In this document: positions 34,235 through 45,888 of the stretch, piece by piece
Layout of the letters: every line of letters starts with the position of its first letter
Position numbering within the stretch: the stretch's first letter is position 1
NCBI GenBank assembly: GCA_002189035.1
Contig: NEEC01000004.1
Coordinates: 5,270,001-5,334,000 of the forward strand
DNA: 64,000 nt
Direction: 5' to 3'
DNA from: Utricularia gibba
Lineage: Eukaryota > Streptophyta > Magnoliopsida > Lamiales > Lentibulariaceae
Translations under genes and position numbers: made by a program
Notes under the pieces: model-generated
What the model saw: only the letters and a program-made list of their open reading frames with translations
Databases searched by the model: none
Told to the model about the DNA's origin: nothing

Positions 34235-34402
34235 CCACGTGGAAGACTGCACTGAATCCGACGTGGCGAATAACGATCACTTCCTTCCCTTTTCATCACT
34301 CCATCTTTTTGTGCTTTTCCACCTTTTACGGGTTCCCATTTCCTTTCCTTCTTTCCAATCTTGTGCTCCTGACGTCGTCATCTTGCGTGTTCTGTGACGT
34401 CA
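34235..34402. promoter_or_regulatory. Cluster of ACGT-core bZIP sites in the NAC promoter
   Basis: Within 170 bp lie CCACGTGG (34235-34242, palindromic G-box/ABRE), CGACGTGGCG (34260-34269, ABRE-like), TGACGTCGTCA (34370-34380) and the full CRE palindrome TGACGTCA (34395-34402). Such clusters bind bZIP factors of the ABF, HY5 or TGA/bZIP17-28 types. They lie about 320-480 bp upstream of the NAC start codon. Confidence 0.6.
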
Positions 34403-35774
34403 AAAATGAATAAACTTACTAGAAATGAAATCATCCACACAGAAAGGAGAGGAGATGAAGGGATTCATACAAGAAGAAGGAGAAGCCTGCCAGCCATTGT
34501 TGCCTGGGGAGCCACTGGTAAATGCGACAAGATGAGCTGAGCCCAGTTCGTGATTTGGCTGGGATCCCTCATTTAGCTGAGGCGGCAGCATCTTCTGTAG
34601 CACACTGAGACACGTAAGGCTTTGGCTGAAGGCAGGAAACACACAACATGAGCCAATTCCAGAAGATCCAAATTATCTGTAAAGCATGTTGGCAGGAATC
34701 TATCACAGCAATAGCTGCAGCATCATAGAGCTGTAAAGGCTCTCATTTTCAAGTAATAACAAGCACTGAACATCTACTTTCAATCAGAGTGAAACACGAA
34801 TGAAGTCACATTTAGAGTATAAAGCTCCAATAAATCACAATGCAGAGCATCTAACAGATTGAATCACGAACTACAGTAAAGTTTGATACTTTCATGGCTC
34901 AAAAGGAGCTTCACACCGGGTGCGCTTTCAAATCGGCAGAATTCAAGAAGCAGACAACCAGATGAGGGGAGAATTAATTGACACAAATTCCCCAATCAAA
35001 AGAATCATCCAACAATGGCAAACGGCATGTGACGAACTCGGAGCATCAAACAAAATGAAAAACCGCAAAGAAAGTACCTTTCCGGTTATAAAACTCCGTG
35101 GGCTTGCAGTTTTTTCCCTTGTGGTACCCTCTCAGACTCGTATCCAGCGCCGACGTCCCCTTTCTTCTGAATGCCCTACTTGTCGCCCAGCAACAGCCCT
35201 GGCGCCATTTTCGTACAGTTTTTCTCTCTTCAAACTCGCTTCTGGCCGAACCAGAACCCCATTAATGGGCCGGTCGGAAGCCCATTCTTTAACCAGCAAA
35301 GCTGGGCTTGTACATGTGTTTCTGATAATATCACTCGGTGTTCCAGCTTCGGCCCAAGATGAAATCCACATGCTTAAAAAGATATTAATATATTACATTT
35401 TTATTATCCAATAAACCATTGTTTTAAAATCCAGCATGATTACATTTGAGAAGGGATTCACCTTAATTCTTTTAAATAATATTTTTATTTTTAAAATATA
35501 TTGAAGTAAATTAATCACAAATTATTGAGCTTATTAAAAAACGGGTTCATTTTATTTTTTTTAAATACTATAATTATAAAAAATAATTAATTAACATAAA
35601 CCGTTATATTGAATTTTCAAGAAGTGTTTATTATCAAATTTTAGATCATATCTCAACAATTAAAACTTTCAAAATAGAGAGCTTAATTAACCGATTGGTA
35701 TTGAGAACACAATTTAAAATCCCTAAATTTCTTCATACTATGAGCATGTATGCATGGCTGCATGATGATGCTGA

Positions 35775-36038
35775 TCACCTTGTGCAGAAGTTCTTCACTA
35801 GAATGCGAAGATAATCCGAGTCGAGAATAGGGTAAGAGTGCACAGGTAATAGATTTATTGTGGCATTAACAAAGTAGGAAATCAAGAACACGATGATGAG
35901 GATGAAGGGAAAAATCAGGCGTCCAGTTTGAGGGAGTGTTTGCTGCGTTTCCATATCAAAGAATAATCCAGAAGGGTTGATGTTACTCGGGAATATTTTT
36001 CTATGCAGACTTTGAATGATCAGAACTGAAGGTTGCAC
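35775..36038 (-). other. Orphan open frame with a hydrophobic segment, downstream of KANADI
   Basis: This frame encodes up to 87 residues, or about 60 from the internal ATG (METQQTLPQTGRLIFPF). It has a membrane-span-like stretch of about 20 residues (LIFPFILIIVFLISYFV) and ends near a good splice donor (CACAAG then GTGATC). No continuation was found to the left, where DNA becomes AT-rich. It could be the N-terminus of a lost type II membrane protein, or chance. An overlapping frame at about 36030-36220 is also open. Function unknown. Confidence 0.2.
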
Positions 36039-36140
36039 GCTCTTCGCTCAAAGACGATTTCCTGGGGGGAGTTCGAATCGTTAGCGTCGGAGGTTTCATA
36101 GTTGGAGGAAAGATGTCTGAACTGGGACAAGTAGAATGCC

Positions 36141-38583
36141 TCACCAGATGACATCCTTATGGTCCGAGGTTGATGACAAGGAGGAGGGTCCTTGGACGCT
36201 CTGTGATTCCGCCGCCGCGTTCAGGCGCAACCATCCGTCTCCGCCGCTGAAATCAAACGCAATCATCAAACATCAGTGATATGATACGTGAAACAGCTTT
36301 GAAAAAGGAAACCCTTATGTGTGGTGAGTGGTCGGGCTATCTGATCATGATTATGTGTACTTAATCCTAAATAAGTAATGACATTCTTCTACTTGGTCAC
36401 TTCAGACAACAGAGAACTCGAAGAAAAGAGGATAGCACTGCAGACAGTGTGAATCAGACACTGGGTCCTTTTGTTCGTATGACTTCACGTGACCAGCATA
36501 AAAACAAAGGTAGTAGTGTTATTAAATGTTAGCAGTGATGCAGTAAAGTGAAAGCTTACACACGCACATTAATGGTGCTGCTTTCTTTCATCTTATCCTA
36601 ATTCATCTTTTTGGCCATGGAGCTTCATCCCCAGGCCTGACTCCACAGTCATCCCCATTTTGAAACCCAGGTGAGCCATTCTTGACTCAATGGGTTTTTA
36701 GGACGATTCCGGTGCCGACCATGTTTGCTTTGGTCTCCCGGGCAGAATGGGGAAGAAAGCAAAGGTCCCCGGTTGGTTATGGATGCTTTAATTTATTTTT
36801 CAAGATTTTCTGACAACAAAAAGGGATGCATCGAGAAGATAGTGCGCTTGAGTGAGTTCAGGTAACATGCAAAAGGAAAAGAGAAAGATTTGATGATCAT
36901 TATTACTCCATGATATCCTCCTGTCGTGGGGGGGTGACAGTTAAGGCATACTCAGCTCACGTTTCTAAAGAAGGTTGGTGTGCATAGACCCTAAAATGAT
37001 CAGTGCTTTTGTGCTTCTTCCTCTATAGTGTTACCTGTGAGAAGGGTGCCTCCAAATGCTGGGTGTGTAATTGGGATCAGACTCGTGTTGCGGATCGGCA
37101 AATGGCCGGATTCCGATGGATCGGGCTCGCCGGGGGAGAGGTCATCTTCGCCGGATACTTCTGATTGCCCTAAGTTAAGAAGGCAAGAAACAAGCTCCTT
37201 AGTTGTTATAAATCTTGTTGGGAGTGCGTTGTTAGCTCGACATTAAAAGCCATGAGATTACCTGAAGAAGCTGCAGGCTTGTCAGTGGTCTTAACAGTTC
37301 GATACATCTGCAGGATAATAAGACAAGTTTAAAGGACGAGCAAGGAGACGAATAAATACTCAGTGCTTTGAATTAGACACGGACTATTCTAATTTTGATT
37401 CAGAACTCTCTCTCAAAAACCCTATACGTGTATGTTTTCTTGGCCCCGAACTGGTTATCTTTTCTTTTTCAGAGAAGGGGGAGACGAAGGTGAGAAGCGT
37501 TATTGAGAAATGATGACTCTTTTTGGTCCATTCCAAAAATCTGTTTCTTCTGCTACAGTCTCTCTGCCATTTCTATCCAACTCTTGTCCCAACGCTCCGT
37601 TCTTTAAATTCAATTCTGAGCTCTGAAGTCATCGGCTACCGTGCCGGAGAAATAAGCGGAGACCCCAAACAAAACGCAGACAGAAAAAGACTTGACAGGT
37701 TTTCAAAAATTCATTATATTTTTGTTTCTCTCTTCTGGATCTGATTCTCGGAGTACCTGCAAATGGCTCTTCACATGTGCGAGCGTGAGATCTTTGACGT
37801 CCATTAGCTCCAGAACTGACTTCGGTGTTGCTCCTGGAAACCAACACCCAGAATGAATCGACCCTCATAACGTAAAAGTGACGAATTAAGAAGACCATAG
37901 AATGAAGAAGAACTACTTTCGTGACCGCCGAGGAGCTCAACTGCATGAACAAACCGAGCGTGAAGGCTACTTGTCCATCTCATTCTCGGTGCTCGCATGC
38001 TCCGTTTGGGAGGCATCTTGGGGACGAATCTCGATCTCATTATTCCATGATGTGGGGGCTCCGGCAAGAGCCCCACGCCGTAGTGCTGCGGCTGAAGCAC
38101 GGGGAATCTGGAGCGGTAGGCGGCGGAGGCGGAAGGGTTATGATCCAAGCCTCCGGCGAAATAAGGGTGAGAGATAGACGTGGGAGGAGAAGAAGAAGGC
38201 ATTTGATAAAATCTGTTGGGAAATACGCCGGTGAATTTGGAAAAGGACAGCAAATCGCCGCAACCCATGTTGGGATCTTTCTCTAAGGGGAACTGGGGGT
38301 TCGTTGGGTACACCGGAATCCCCTTTATCGGCCGGATTCCACCGTGGTGACTAGGTGAACATTGATGATAAGGGTTTTGCTCCTTTTCGCTCCCCGGAGC
38401 GTCGGTTGTTTGGGTCGTGGCTAAGGAGAGGTCTGTATCGAGGTCAAAAGTATGAAGAGAAACGCAGGCTTTTGAAGCGCAAATCTTCGAGGAGGAAGAC
38501 TCACAGTTCGGGAGACTGATTTGGAGAGACAGATCAGGGATTTTACTGGAAGAGAGCTCCAAGAAAACACCTTCAACGGACAT
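36141..38583 (-). CDS. KANADI-family GARP transcription factor, KAN2-like (probable one-base deficit near 37132-37136)
   Basis: Exons: 37917-38583, 37757-37833, 37262-37307, 37035-37169 and, less surely, 36141-36246. The N-terminus has the KANADI motif IPDLSLQISLPN, and later GIRPIKGIPVYP. The GARP DNA-binding domain reads KRSMRAPRMRWTSSLHARFV, then HAVELLGGHE, RATPKSVLELMDVKDLTLAH, VKSHLQMYRTVKTTDKPAAS. The 77-nt exon inside the domain is the usual KANADI exon. KANADIs specify abaxial organ identity and repress auxin-linked genes. Exon 4 is 135 nt; its splice phase then does not fit the next exon. One extra base in the G run at 37132-37136 gives 1032 nt overall and a more KANADI-like end (W-rich block, then GGDGWLRLN). 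The usual LEFTLGR C-terminus was not found. Confidence 0.85.
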
Positions 38584-41500
38584 TTTTTTCCTCCTCTTTA
38601 CAGACTGGGTTCGCAGTTGCAGCAGCGGAAGCAGCAAGATATATACATACAATACGTTACACGTATGACCCAAAAAGAAAAAGCCTTTATCTTTGCAAAA
38701 GGCGAAGGAATGAATCGGTTTCAAAAGACGAAAACAATATACACATATGCAGAGAAAGGAGCAAGAAACATCAGATTCCACGATAACCCCATCCCACCAA
38801 AGAAATCCCGAAACTAAAAACCCGGAAACACCAAGAAGCTGCTGCAGATCGTGAATTCGACCCCCGAATCGTGAAAAAGACAACCCCACCGGTTCTCTTT
38901 CTGTTTTTGTAGAAAGCGCAGAAGAGAAAGATGCCGAGGAAAAAAACTCCGACCGGCCGGGGGCGATACAGCAAACAGAAAGAAACAATTGATATGGGAA
39001 TCGTAAAATATGTGGGTGGGGATGTGGTATTTGCCTTTAGTTTCTCGAGTCAAGTCCCCCCAAATTTAAAATAATATATTAATATTTTAAAATAAAAAAA
39101 TAAGAAAACTACCTCAAATTTTCTGAAAAAAACAAAATAATAAGAATAATAATATAATCCATTTTCCGGGATTCCTTTCCCCCAGTCTCTACGCTTCACC
39201 ATTCTCCAGGAAATTGTCCGAAAAAAAGATAACTAGAAAAAACAAATGAAATGTCAGTGTAATGTCAGGAAGTTACGAACGGTTGACAATTGAATATTAG
39301 ACACATTTTTTAATTATTATAAAAAAACAAGAAAATGGAAGGTGCAAAAAGATGAGAAATGGGTGTAGATGTGGGCCCAGATTCCGAAAACGAAGGGACG
39401 CAGAATTATATCTCCAACCCTATATCACTTGTAAAACACAAATTAAGCAGTTGTTAATTAATAATATTTGATCCAGTGTCCGTGTGCCCAAGTCGACGCT
39501 TTTCTTCCTCTTTTCCAGAAGAAAAAAATAATACGTAGTGTGATGGTGTAGGTGTTCGTCGGCTACGGATGTTTTTCTGGTGAGGGTGAAGGGATCCGGC
39601 AGCCGCCGTGCATGAGGCATGCTTCGGATTCCGGTCGCCGGTGTGGCGGCGTTGAGAGCCAGTCTCCGACGGTGGAGCTTCTTCCGAACCATCGGAAACT
39701 AATGGGTCCGCGCAATTGCACTTAGTAATAGTAGTAGAATATTATTTGTCGTGTGTTAGAATAGAAATATTTTTTAAATAAATGAATTTACGTTTCAACA
39801 TAAGAAAATTTAATGAATATATAATTCATGATATAGAAAATATCACTATTTATCAGATGTGTAATTACCAAAATGACCTTCGAAGTCGTCTTACATTCGT
39901 GTCCCTATTCCTACCAGATGCCATGCTTCCTTCCAGAAACTGTAACGGGAGGCCGGGCGCCGTGAGGTAAGCCGTTCCGACAATTTGCCGGTGCAGTTGA
40001 AAATGCTCCGGCTGCCGGAACTCTTGCTTCGTTGCTGCGCGCAATGCACAGCATACCCTATTCTTTTGTTTTACAGTTGTTCAAAACCCTAGGGTGAAGG
40101 GAATTAACCTCGCGTGAATGAAAAAGTACATCGAGTTTTCAACAGAAGGTTTTAATTACCGTTACTGTGGTAGTTAAAATGCCGCAAGTCTAAGACAGGG
40201 TTTCTCCGGTGATATTACTGATGGAATTAATGTGGCATTTGATTAACACAACAACATCGGATTCAATTTCCTTCAAATTCAAGACAGAATTGTGTTCTCC
40301 AGATTGATGGTTTTTTGGGTTCATCGCTTCAAGTACATGAGCATGATATCGTATTTGATAGACTCGTTTACATTTAGAAACATACATGCTTTGTGTTAAT
40401 GAACATATATTCTCTAATAAACGCATAATTTCTAAATAGGAGAATTCAAACTAGAGTTCTCTTAATCAAGCTACTTAGACTAAACAATCCATTATCGAGA
40501 AATTAAAGTAATATTATCTTTTTAAATATGATTCATATTTTTTATAAGTTTTACATACTTGTTTACTTAATCTATTGAATATTTAATTTCAATATAATTT
40601 CAGAACGTTTTATTTGAAGTATGCCTTGAAAAGTCAAGATGGCCTTACTACTGGTATGAGTTTCGATTAAAAAAAAATTACAAGATGTAAGGTTTAAATG
40701 ATAAAAATTAGATGAATTTATAAATAAAGTATTACCTACAAATTATGTATCAATAGTAATTGATTAAAAATATTTTTAAAAAAATATAATTTATATTTAT
40801 TGCATATTTAGGTTTCATATACGTACTCAACCAACCATTGGATTCTTAATTTTAATCAAATAACTTACAAAAAACCTCTGAAATATATAATATTTTTTGG
40901 GGAATTGAAAAAAGGGGGTGGACCTGTGGATGAGGACCGATGGTGGGTGTGCAGAGAAGAGGAAGCTCTTGCACATTACATGGATACTTTATGGCAATAG
41001 AGAAAGACATGTAATTGTCATCCCTTTGGGCAACGCATGCCTACATGTGCACACAGGAACCTCTTCATTTCCTTTGTCATCGCAGGAAAGCGAGGTCAAG
41101 TCGTCGTTCCTTTGACGCTTTGTCGACTCCATTCCATATGCTGTTGCGCTGCTGCAATAAAAGCGTCGGAGACTCACGCACTCCTGCCAGCGACCACTCC
41201 AGCATTAGAAAATGGGATGTTCTGCCCCCGGTGCCATTACATGTTAGAACAATCTTGGAAAGAAAAAGAAAAAGAAAAAGAAAACAACCGGGCCTCTAGA
41301 TGGGGAAATCAAGAGCGAAATTCACCTGTTATCTCATATCAAGATGCAATCTTCAAGATGACTCTGGGATTAAGTGTCACGATCCAATGAAGGATCTAAA
41401 ATGGTGAAGAATTGGGTTGGATATGAAATTCGCATAATCGGGCGAAGGGTCACTTTCACGATTTACGTAAATGTGAGACGTTCTTCTCCATATGTCGGTC

Positions 41501-44035
41501 TTTCGTCCGGCAGCGCACAACTCCATCGGGCTTCTGGTCTTACGCCTTCGCCTGTAATAACCGGAGAAGAAGACTCTGGGAAAGGGGGATGCGAATCCCG
41601 GTTGGCAGCAAATTCCCACAACGCAGACCCTGGTGAGTTAGTCTGTATTTCCTCTGGGGAGAGGGTACAGCAGCAGAGACCATCACATTCTTCTTATTCT
41701 GGGCGGGAATCTTCCCCCATTGCGACCTTTCCAACATGAATAGGAACGCAGTTCACGTACAGGGGGCGAGAGAGAGAGGGAGTCGTCTCCCCCGCAAGCT
41801 ATGCCGTATATCATCAAGTGCAGCAGAAATGGGAATGGCGGGGGAGGTGCTTTCTGTGGAAAGACGGAGCCGCCCCTGATGGGTCTCCGTCACCCACCTT
41901 CTTGGCATTAATTTCCCCCCTTCCCCTCTGCCGTCAACATCGCCTTTACTCCGCAGGCCGCCCCCATTTTTCTGTTTTTGTTTTTATGTTGAGAAGGGGC
42001 ACAGAGAAATGACAAACGCAACGGGTTTGATTCCTGGCCTCAGGGAATATATACTAACTTGTAATATTAAAAGAAAAGGAAAGAAAAAATGAATAATAGC
42101 AACAGACAGAGTAGAAGAAAACAAACTGTGGGGGGTTGAGAAGGTGACAGCCTCGAAAAATGATTTTCTTACAATGAAGAAAAAAATACGAAGAAGAAGA
42201 AGAAGAAATACGCTCAGTTCAGACAGTGGAAGAAAGCGACAGAGGTGAGCAAAAATGATTCTGTAATCGATTGCCTTATGATTGTAACAACAAAAGGGTA
42301 ATTTGAATAACGGGCCTACTAACTTCCTGGGCTATCGGGTTTCGGGCCCGAAACTAAATTGGGCTAAAATGTTCATGGGCCCTCTCAGTCCATCAAGGTG
42401 GACATTTCATGTAAACAGTCATCTACCTTCTTTATTGATACATGCCTTTTTTTGTATTACGCTTTGTTTTTGCCTTTTGGTTTCGCTGTCAGTCACAATG
42501 CTTAAAACAGAATATGAATATATTTTCATTCTTAAAAACTACAATATTTCATATAATGCAAGAATGACCTTATTATCATTCTTAATAAAATGAGAATGTA
42601 AAATGAAAAAATTGTTCAAAACATATCCTTAGAATACATTTTATCCTTCAACATTTTGTGAAATTTTTTATCATCCTAAGTGATAAGTTTTATCTTATAC
42701 AAATGAATTATCACACTGGAGCACATATAAGGAAACCATTCATGGCTTATAGGTGTAATATGCAACTACCCCTTGTTCAAACAAGTAATCTCATAATGAT
42801 AAATGAAAGTTAAATAGTAAAGTACACAATAGATTACAAATTACTAATAATTAGTTGGATCAAATCTTTTTGATATGATCTAAATTTTTTTATGCATATG
42901 ATTGTACGTTTCAAGTATGCTCGTGTTACACATCCAATACTTAATTTCAACAACCCCAAATGCATTAAATCAAGATTGTGACTCTCGATGGCCTTGAAAA
43001 GCAACTTCATACGGAATCATTCAATTTTTCTGTAGAAAAGGATACAACTTTGAAAAATGAAAGAGTCAATCCATGGGCCAGTTGAGAGTTGGAAAGGCAT
43101 GAGATGACGTTCCATCAATTTATAGAACAGTTTTTGTTATCAAATACGATCAATAATTTGGAAAGTTTAAACTTATCAACTAATATTTTTTCCCAAACAA
43201 ACTCTTACACTTCTCAGTATACCTTGCAGTCAGGTGGTTGATTTTCCAACATTGGCGGGCGGTTGACAAAGTGATCTGTGTTCCTGGCTGGGGAGGAGAT
43301 CGGAAATCCAATGAGACAACATGCGAACCCTTTTTGATGACAAGGGTTGATGGAATAATAAGAAACAAAGGAGAGGGAGATTGATTCACCAGAAGTTAGA
43401 TAATATGACTCAATTAAAAGAAGTGATAAGAGATCCATAATTCAACATTTGAGGTCATAAATGATACCTTTTGAGTTTTGACGTCTCCTCCATTCATATG
43501 GAGGAGAATGCAGAAAAAAAATAACTGGGACGAAGACGAATCAACATGAATAATGAGAAGGTAACATGAGAATAAACAATGCAACAGCAAGTACATGGCT
43601 ATGAGTGTTAACAGCTGCAGTTGTAGTTGCATTCCTATTCCAATACAACACACATGAATTTCGATTCCGCATCGGAATCAACAGTGCATCGCTTTACAGA
43701 TACATGAAATGGCAGCAGCTCATACAGATGAAAGAAATCTTATTCAAGTTCAACAAGCAACTCACATAGAAAAGCTTTTCCAGATTGCTTTTGTTTGTTT
43801 TCCCGTGGCAGAATCAGAGGTTCCTTTGAATTTCCTGGAAAATGTACAAGGAGGGGATGAAAGCAACGGTAGTTTAGGAGGGGGGTCGGAACTGAGCTTG
43901 GACGGAGGTAGAAGAAAGGATAAGTTTACAGTACACAAAACCCACAGTGAATTGAACTTGACACTTGTATGTACATGAGGAGTGGGGCCGCGGTTTCAGA
44001 TTCTTTGAAAGGTGGGAAATTTGGTGTGGAGCTAC
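38584..44035. other. Gene-poor 5.4-kb intergenic region
   Basis: No gene with family support was found. Next to 38584 lies the KANADI promoter; next to 44035 lies the 3' UTR of the first ERF. AT-rich blocks lie at about 39050-39330, 40430-40900 and 42590-43200. Simple repeats include an A-rich AGAAAA run at 41262-41284, GA repeats near 41766-41780 and GAA repeats at 42191-42206. A telomere-motif-like AAACCCTAGGG lies at 40084-40094. An ORF at 39420-39692 (minus) encodes a 90-residue basic protein I cannot identify. Confidence 0.55.
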
Positions 44036-44506
44036 TCACTGCCTGAACTCAGACAAGAGCCGATCCAGTAAATCAGTTCCCAAATCTTCAAGCACCACCA
44101 AACCTTCTTCTTTACTTCTCTTCGTCGCCCCAGAGCTCTTGCCTCTTTTCTCCTTCCTGTGGAGCTCTTTGAGAGCCTTAGCTGGAGACACACCTTTTGC
44201 ACATTTGTAATTCAACTTGGCGAGCGATTCCGCCACGACACTCAATGGAAAATTCAGCTGCGCCGAAGACCCTCTCAAGGCTAATGCTGCTTGATCATAG
44301 GCTAGAGCTGCCTCCTCTGCTGTATCGAACGTTCCGAGCCAAACCCTAGTCCCGTTTCTAGTGGAATCTCGAATCTCCGCCGCGTATTTCCCCCAGGGGC
44401 GTGTTCTTAGGCCAATGAAGCGGCTTTTCGAGGTGGCGCCGGCGGAGGATCCCCCGTCTGATAGACAAATTTGGGATTCTTCCTTCTCAACGGAAGATAG
44501 ATCCAT
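44036..44506 (-). CDS. AP2/ERF transcription factor, group IX-like (tandem copy 1)
   Basis: Intronless, 156 residues. One AP2/ERF domain at about residues 28-87: [19 protein letters not shown], then [20 protein letters not shown] and [12 protein letters not shown]. Ala and Asp at the group B positions (the WAAEI-type and [11 protein letters not shown]) mark it as an ERF rather than DREB protein. The C-terminal motif [15 protein letters not shown] is an acidic-hydrophobic activation motif like that of ERF1/ORA59-type group IX proteins, which respond to ethylene and jasmonate. The usual YRGVR start of the domain is FIGLR here, so one GCC-box-contacting Arg of strand 1 is replaced. It is followed about 0.95 kb upstream by a second, related ERF in the same orientation. 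Confidence 0.93.
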   Translation of the reverse strand: MDLSSVEKEESQICLSDGGSSAGATSKSRFIGLRTRPWGKYAAEIRDSTRNGTRVWLGTFDTAEEAALAYDQAALALRGSSAQLNFPLSVVAESLAKLNYKCAKGVSPAKALKELHRKEKRGKSSGATKRSKEEGLVVLEDLGTDLLDRLLSEFRQ

Positions 44507-45451
44507 TCCTGAAGCGAGTGGTTATCCTGTTGCTCTTGACCAAGTCCAGGAACCCAAATGCTTGTCAAGGGAAAGCCAGGCCAGGGAACCACAAAACCTC
44601 ATCGCGTTTGTAAATAAAAAATATATATGTATATAATTGGTTTTCTTTTATTTGAATTTCTGGCTTGTCATGGGCGCCTTGCCCTAGAGAAATATCCACT
44701 CTAGGAATCGAAGGCCACACTTCGAGGGGTTATACTTTTTTAGTACAGTGAACTCAAAACCGATGGTGCTAACATACAATAGCCATGATAGTGAACTGTA
44801 AATGTGAAGTTCCGATTGTAGACGGTGGTGACCGGTGCATCGGTTCTTCTGAAGGATCGGAAATTGTGAGGGTGCTGCGGTAGTCGGGCGGGTGGTGTAG
44901 GAATGATGCTGACACCCCGGCGAGAAGGGAAGGGGTTGCGTTTACAAGTCGGAGGATTTGTGATTAGGAACAACGACGTCGCCAGTCGGATGGGAAATCG
45001 CGAAACCGAAGTAATGTTAAGAGAAAGCCAAAATGGGGGAAAAAGACATCGCCGGCATGATGGATCGATCATCGGTCGCCGACGAAAGTAAACAGAAGGT
45101 GTTAGCCGTTGACTTTTCGTGGCTGATTTTAGAAAAAAGCAATGCGTCACGCGAGCTCTTTTCCCTTCTTCTTCTTATCGCTTTCCATCTTTTTTCTTAT
45201 TTCTTTTTTCCCGCAACGCCGGGATCGGATTTATCCGGACACCTGCTTCGTGAAGCCACGGCGGTTTTCGGACAAGAGGGAAGAGGATGCAGTATGCAAG
45301 ACCCGGAATTTATTCTGAATATGGAAATTCGTAATATATACATGAACATCAACCCCGTTACCGGAGCATTTCTTTCGCAAACATGGCAGCTGCAGATTCA
45401 ACGAAGGCAGTTGAAGCGACGACGCTACATTCACAAGACACAGATGGGGAT
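44507..45451. other. Spacer between the two ERF genes
   Basis: This 945-bp stretch is the promoter region of ERF copy 1 and the 3' flank of copy 2. It holds long open frames on both strands (44740-45150 minus, 45033-45500 plus) with no family match; I treat these as chance. A TATATATGTATATA tract lies at about 44621-44635, some 115-130 bp upstream of the copy 1 start. Confidence 0.5.
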
Positions 45452-45888
45452 TTACTCACTAACCGAGCTCTCAGACAAGAGTTCGTCAAGCAATTCCTGA
45501 CCCAAGTCTTCCAGAACAACCAGATAATCTTCCTTCATCGCTTCAATTCTCTTGGAAGAGGACCCTCTCTTAGCCTTCCTGTGGAACTCCTTGATCGCTT
45601 TAGCAGGCGATTCCCACTGCGCCCAGTTAATATTCAGTCCGGCAAGCGATTTCTCAACGAAACTCCACGGAAAATTCAGTTGCGCCGATGCCCCCTCGTT
45701 TTTAATGCAGCTTGATCGTACACCAAGGCAGCTTCCTCTGCGGTGTCGAAGGTTCCCAGCCAAACCCTATTCTTGGTGCGGATGGAATCTCGAATCTCCG
45801 CCGCGTATTTTCCCCACTTTCTTTCTCTTACACCCAGGAGCCGCTTCTTGTCTGAGGTGGAGGCCGTTGGGGTTGGTTCTTGATCCAT
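45452..45888 (-). CDS. AP2/ERF transcription factor, group IX-like (tandem copy 2; one-base deficit at 45691-45695)
   Basis: The ATG at 45888 begins [20 protein letters not shown]. The AP2 domain reads [38 protein letters not shown], then is cut by a frame break. The remaining part, [20 protein letters not shown] through [15 protein letters not shown], is in the neighbouring frame. The shared structure with copy 1 makes the frame break obvious: AP2 position ALKTRG must run into ASAQLNFP. One extra base in the C run at 45691-45695 restores the frame and gives 438 nt, 145 residues. Either this is a sequence error or a young pseudogene; the otherwise perfect coding frame on both sides favours an error. 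Within the domain, YRGVRRRPW is changed to LLGVRERKW, more divergent than copy 1. Confidence 0.88.

Larger units (their letters stand above)
33919..36140. other. NAC upstream region and KANADI 3' flank
   Basis: Besides the NAC promoter elements, this 2.2-kb stretch has a possible minus-strand transcript around 34400-35250 (splice-like sites and an open frame at 34400-34642, no family match) and a strongly AT-rich part at 35390-35750. An open frame at 35775-36038 is listed separately. Confidence 0.45.

Noticed and set aside
44740-45150. Long minus-strand ORF (136 residues) between the ERF genes
   Set aside because: Rich in Pro, Arg and Ser with no recognised domain, and an equally long ORF overlaps it on the other strand; chance in GC-richer DNA.
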